A stretch of 62,070 bases of DNA from Ascidiaceihabitans sp. (GTDB lineage Bacteria > Pseudomonadota > Alphaproteobacteria > Rhodobacterales > Rhodobacteraceae). Location of the stretch: positions 1-62,070 of the forward strand of contig JAOEQC010000002.1 of NCBI GenBank assembly GCA_028388995.1, read 5' to 3'. The notes beneath the pieces were generated by a model. That model worked only from the letters and a program-made list of their open reading frames with translations. It was not told the DNA's origin and made no database searches. Made by a program: the position numbers and the translations under genes. This document shows, in pieces, positions 61,962-62,070 of the stretch. How positions within the stretch are numbered: position 1 is the stretch's first letter; every line of letters begins with the position of its first letter.

Positions 61962-62070
61962 GATAACCTCGTTGAGTTTTTGTTTTATACTTAAGTTTAG
62001 GATAGCTTAACTTGTTTTGAACGCAAAATAGACTTCCCTTGGGTCAAGCGGCTTCGGCTGGTAAAATTGC
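61962..62070. other. Right edge, upstream of the FadL-like gene
   Basis: Contains the presumed promoter and ribosome site (gaggttatc) of the leftward FadL-like gene. No other feature is supported. Confidence 0.35.

Noticed and set aside
1-62070. CRISPR arrays, rRNA operons, insertion sequences
   Set aside because: I saw no regularly spaced repeats, rRNA cores or transposase genes with terminal inverted repeats.

Overview
The window is chromosomal DNA from an alphaproteobacterium, almost certainly a marine Rhodobacteraceae (Roseobacter group). The evidence is gene content and order: etfBA-hbd; the pckA / chvI-chvG-hprK-rapZ-EIIA-HPr block; rnc-era-recO next to lepB-acpS-pdxJ; an F0-only ATP synthase operon with both b and b' subunits; an ethylmalonyl-CoA pathway methylsuccinyl-CoA dehydrogenase; and several protein families seen mainly in this group. 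There are no rRNA genes, CRISPR arrays or intact tRNA genes.

Layout. 1-4.9 kb: end of a cobalamin adenosyltransferase, etfBA, a broken DUF6473 gene, hbd and an acyltransferase. 5-11.4 kb: regulatory PTS proteins (HPr, EIIA), HPr kinase and RapZ co-transcribed with the ChvG/ChvI two-component system, opposite pckA. 11.4-16.7 kb: regulators, two decayed genes and mcd. 16.7-25.4 kb: a long leftward housekeeping run (recO, DUF1491, era, rnc, lepB, acpS, pdxJ, DUF2062, relA/spoT, rpoZ, folK). 25.5-32.7 kb: NYN protein, ispH, methyltransferase, rnhA, fmt and three tandem deformylase genes, the last degenerate at its active site. 32.8-40.6 kb: glutathionyl-hydroquinone-reductase-like GST, two cobalamin genes, lytic transglycosylase and smc. 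40.7-47.7 kb: GntR regulator, F0 ATP synthase, ArsR, EamA, LysR and azoreductase. 47.9-53.5 kb: ffh, NIPSNAP, chorismate mutase, rpsP, bluB, rimM, a dead sulfotransferase-like gene and trmD. 53.8-56.2 kb: tolC-like and fructokinase genes.

From about 56.46 kb to the right edge the character changes. There is a lone 3' tRNA-like end (T-arm, acceptor strand, CCA), then short AT-rich genes, a serine recombinase preceded by two perfect palindromes, small membrane proteins, a DUF1127 protein and a FadL-like porin. I read this as the left end of an integrated element whose intact tRNA would lie beyond the window.

A second theme is gene decay. At least five chromosomal genes carry in-frame stops and/or frameshifts (DUF6473, TSUP permease, sulfotransferase-like, GlsB-like, and an unrecognised gene at 11.4 kb). 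One island gene is frameshifted, and another looks start-lost. These are either recent pseudogenes or sequence errors; reads would decide. The most unusual candidates are the active-site-degenerate deformylase, the hairpins flanking atpE, the helically phased repeats before chorismate mutase, the antisense zinc-ribbon gene with an ATA start, and the recombinase-associated palindromes.
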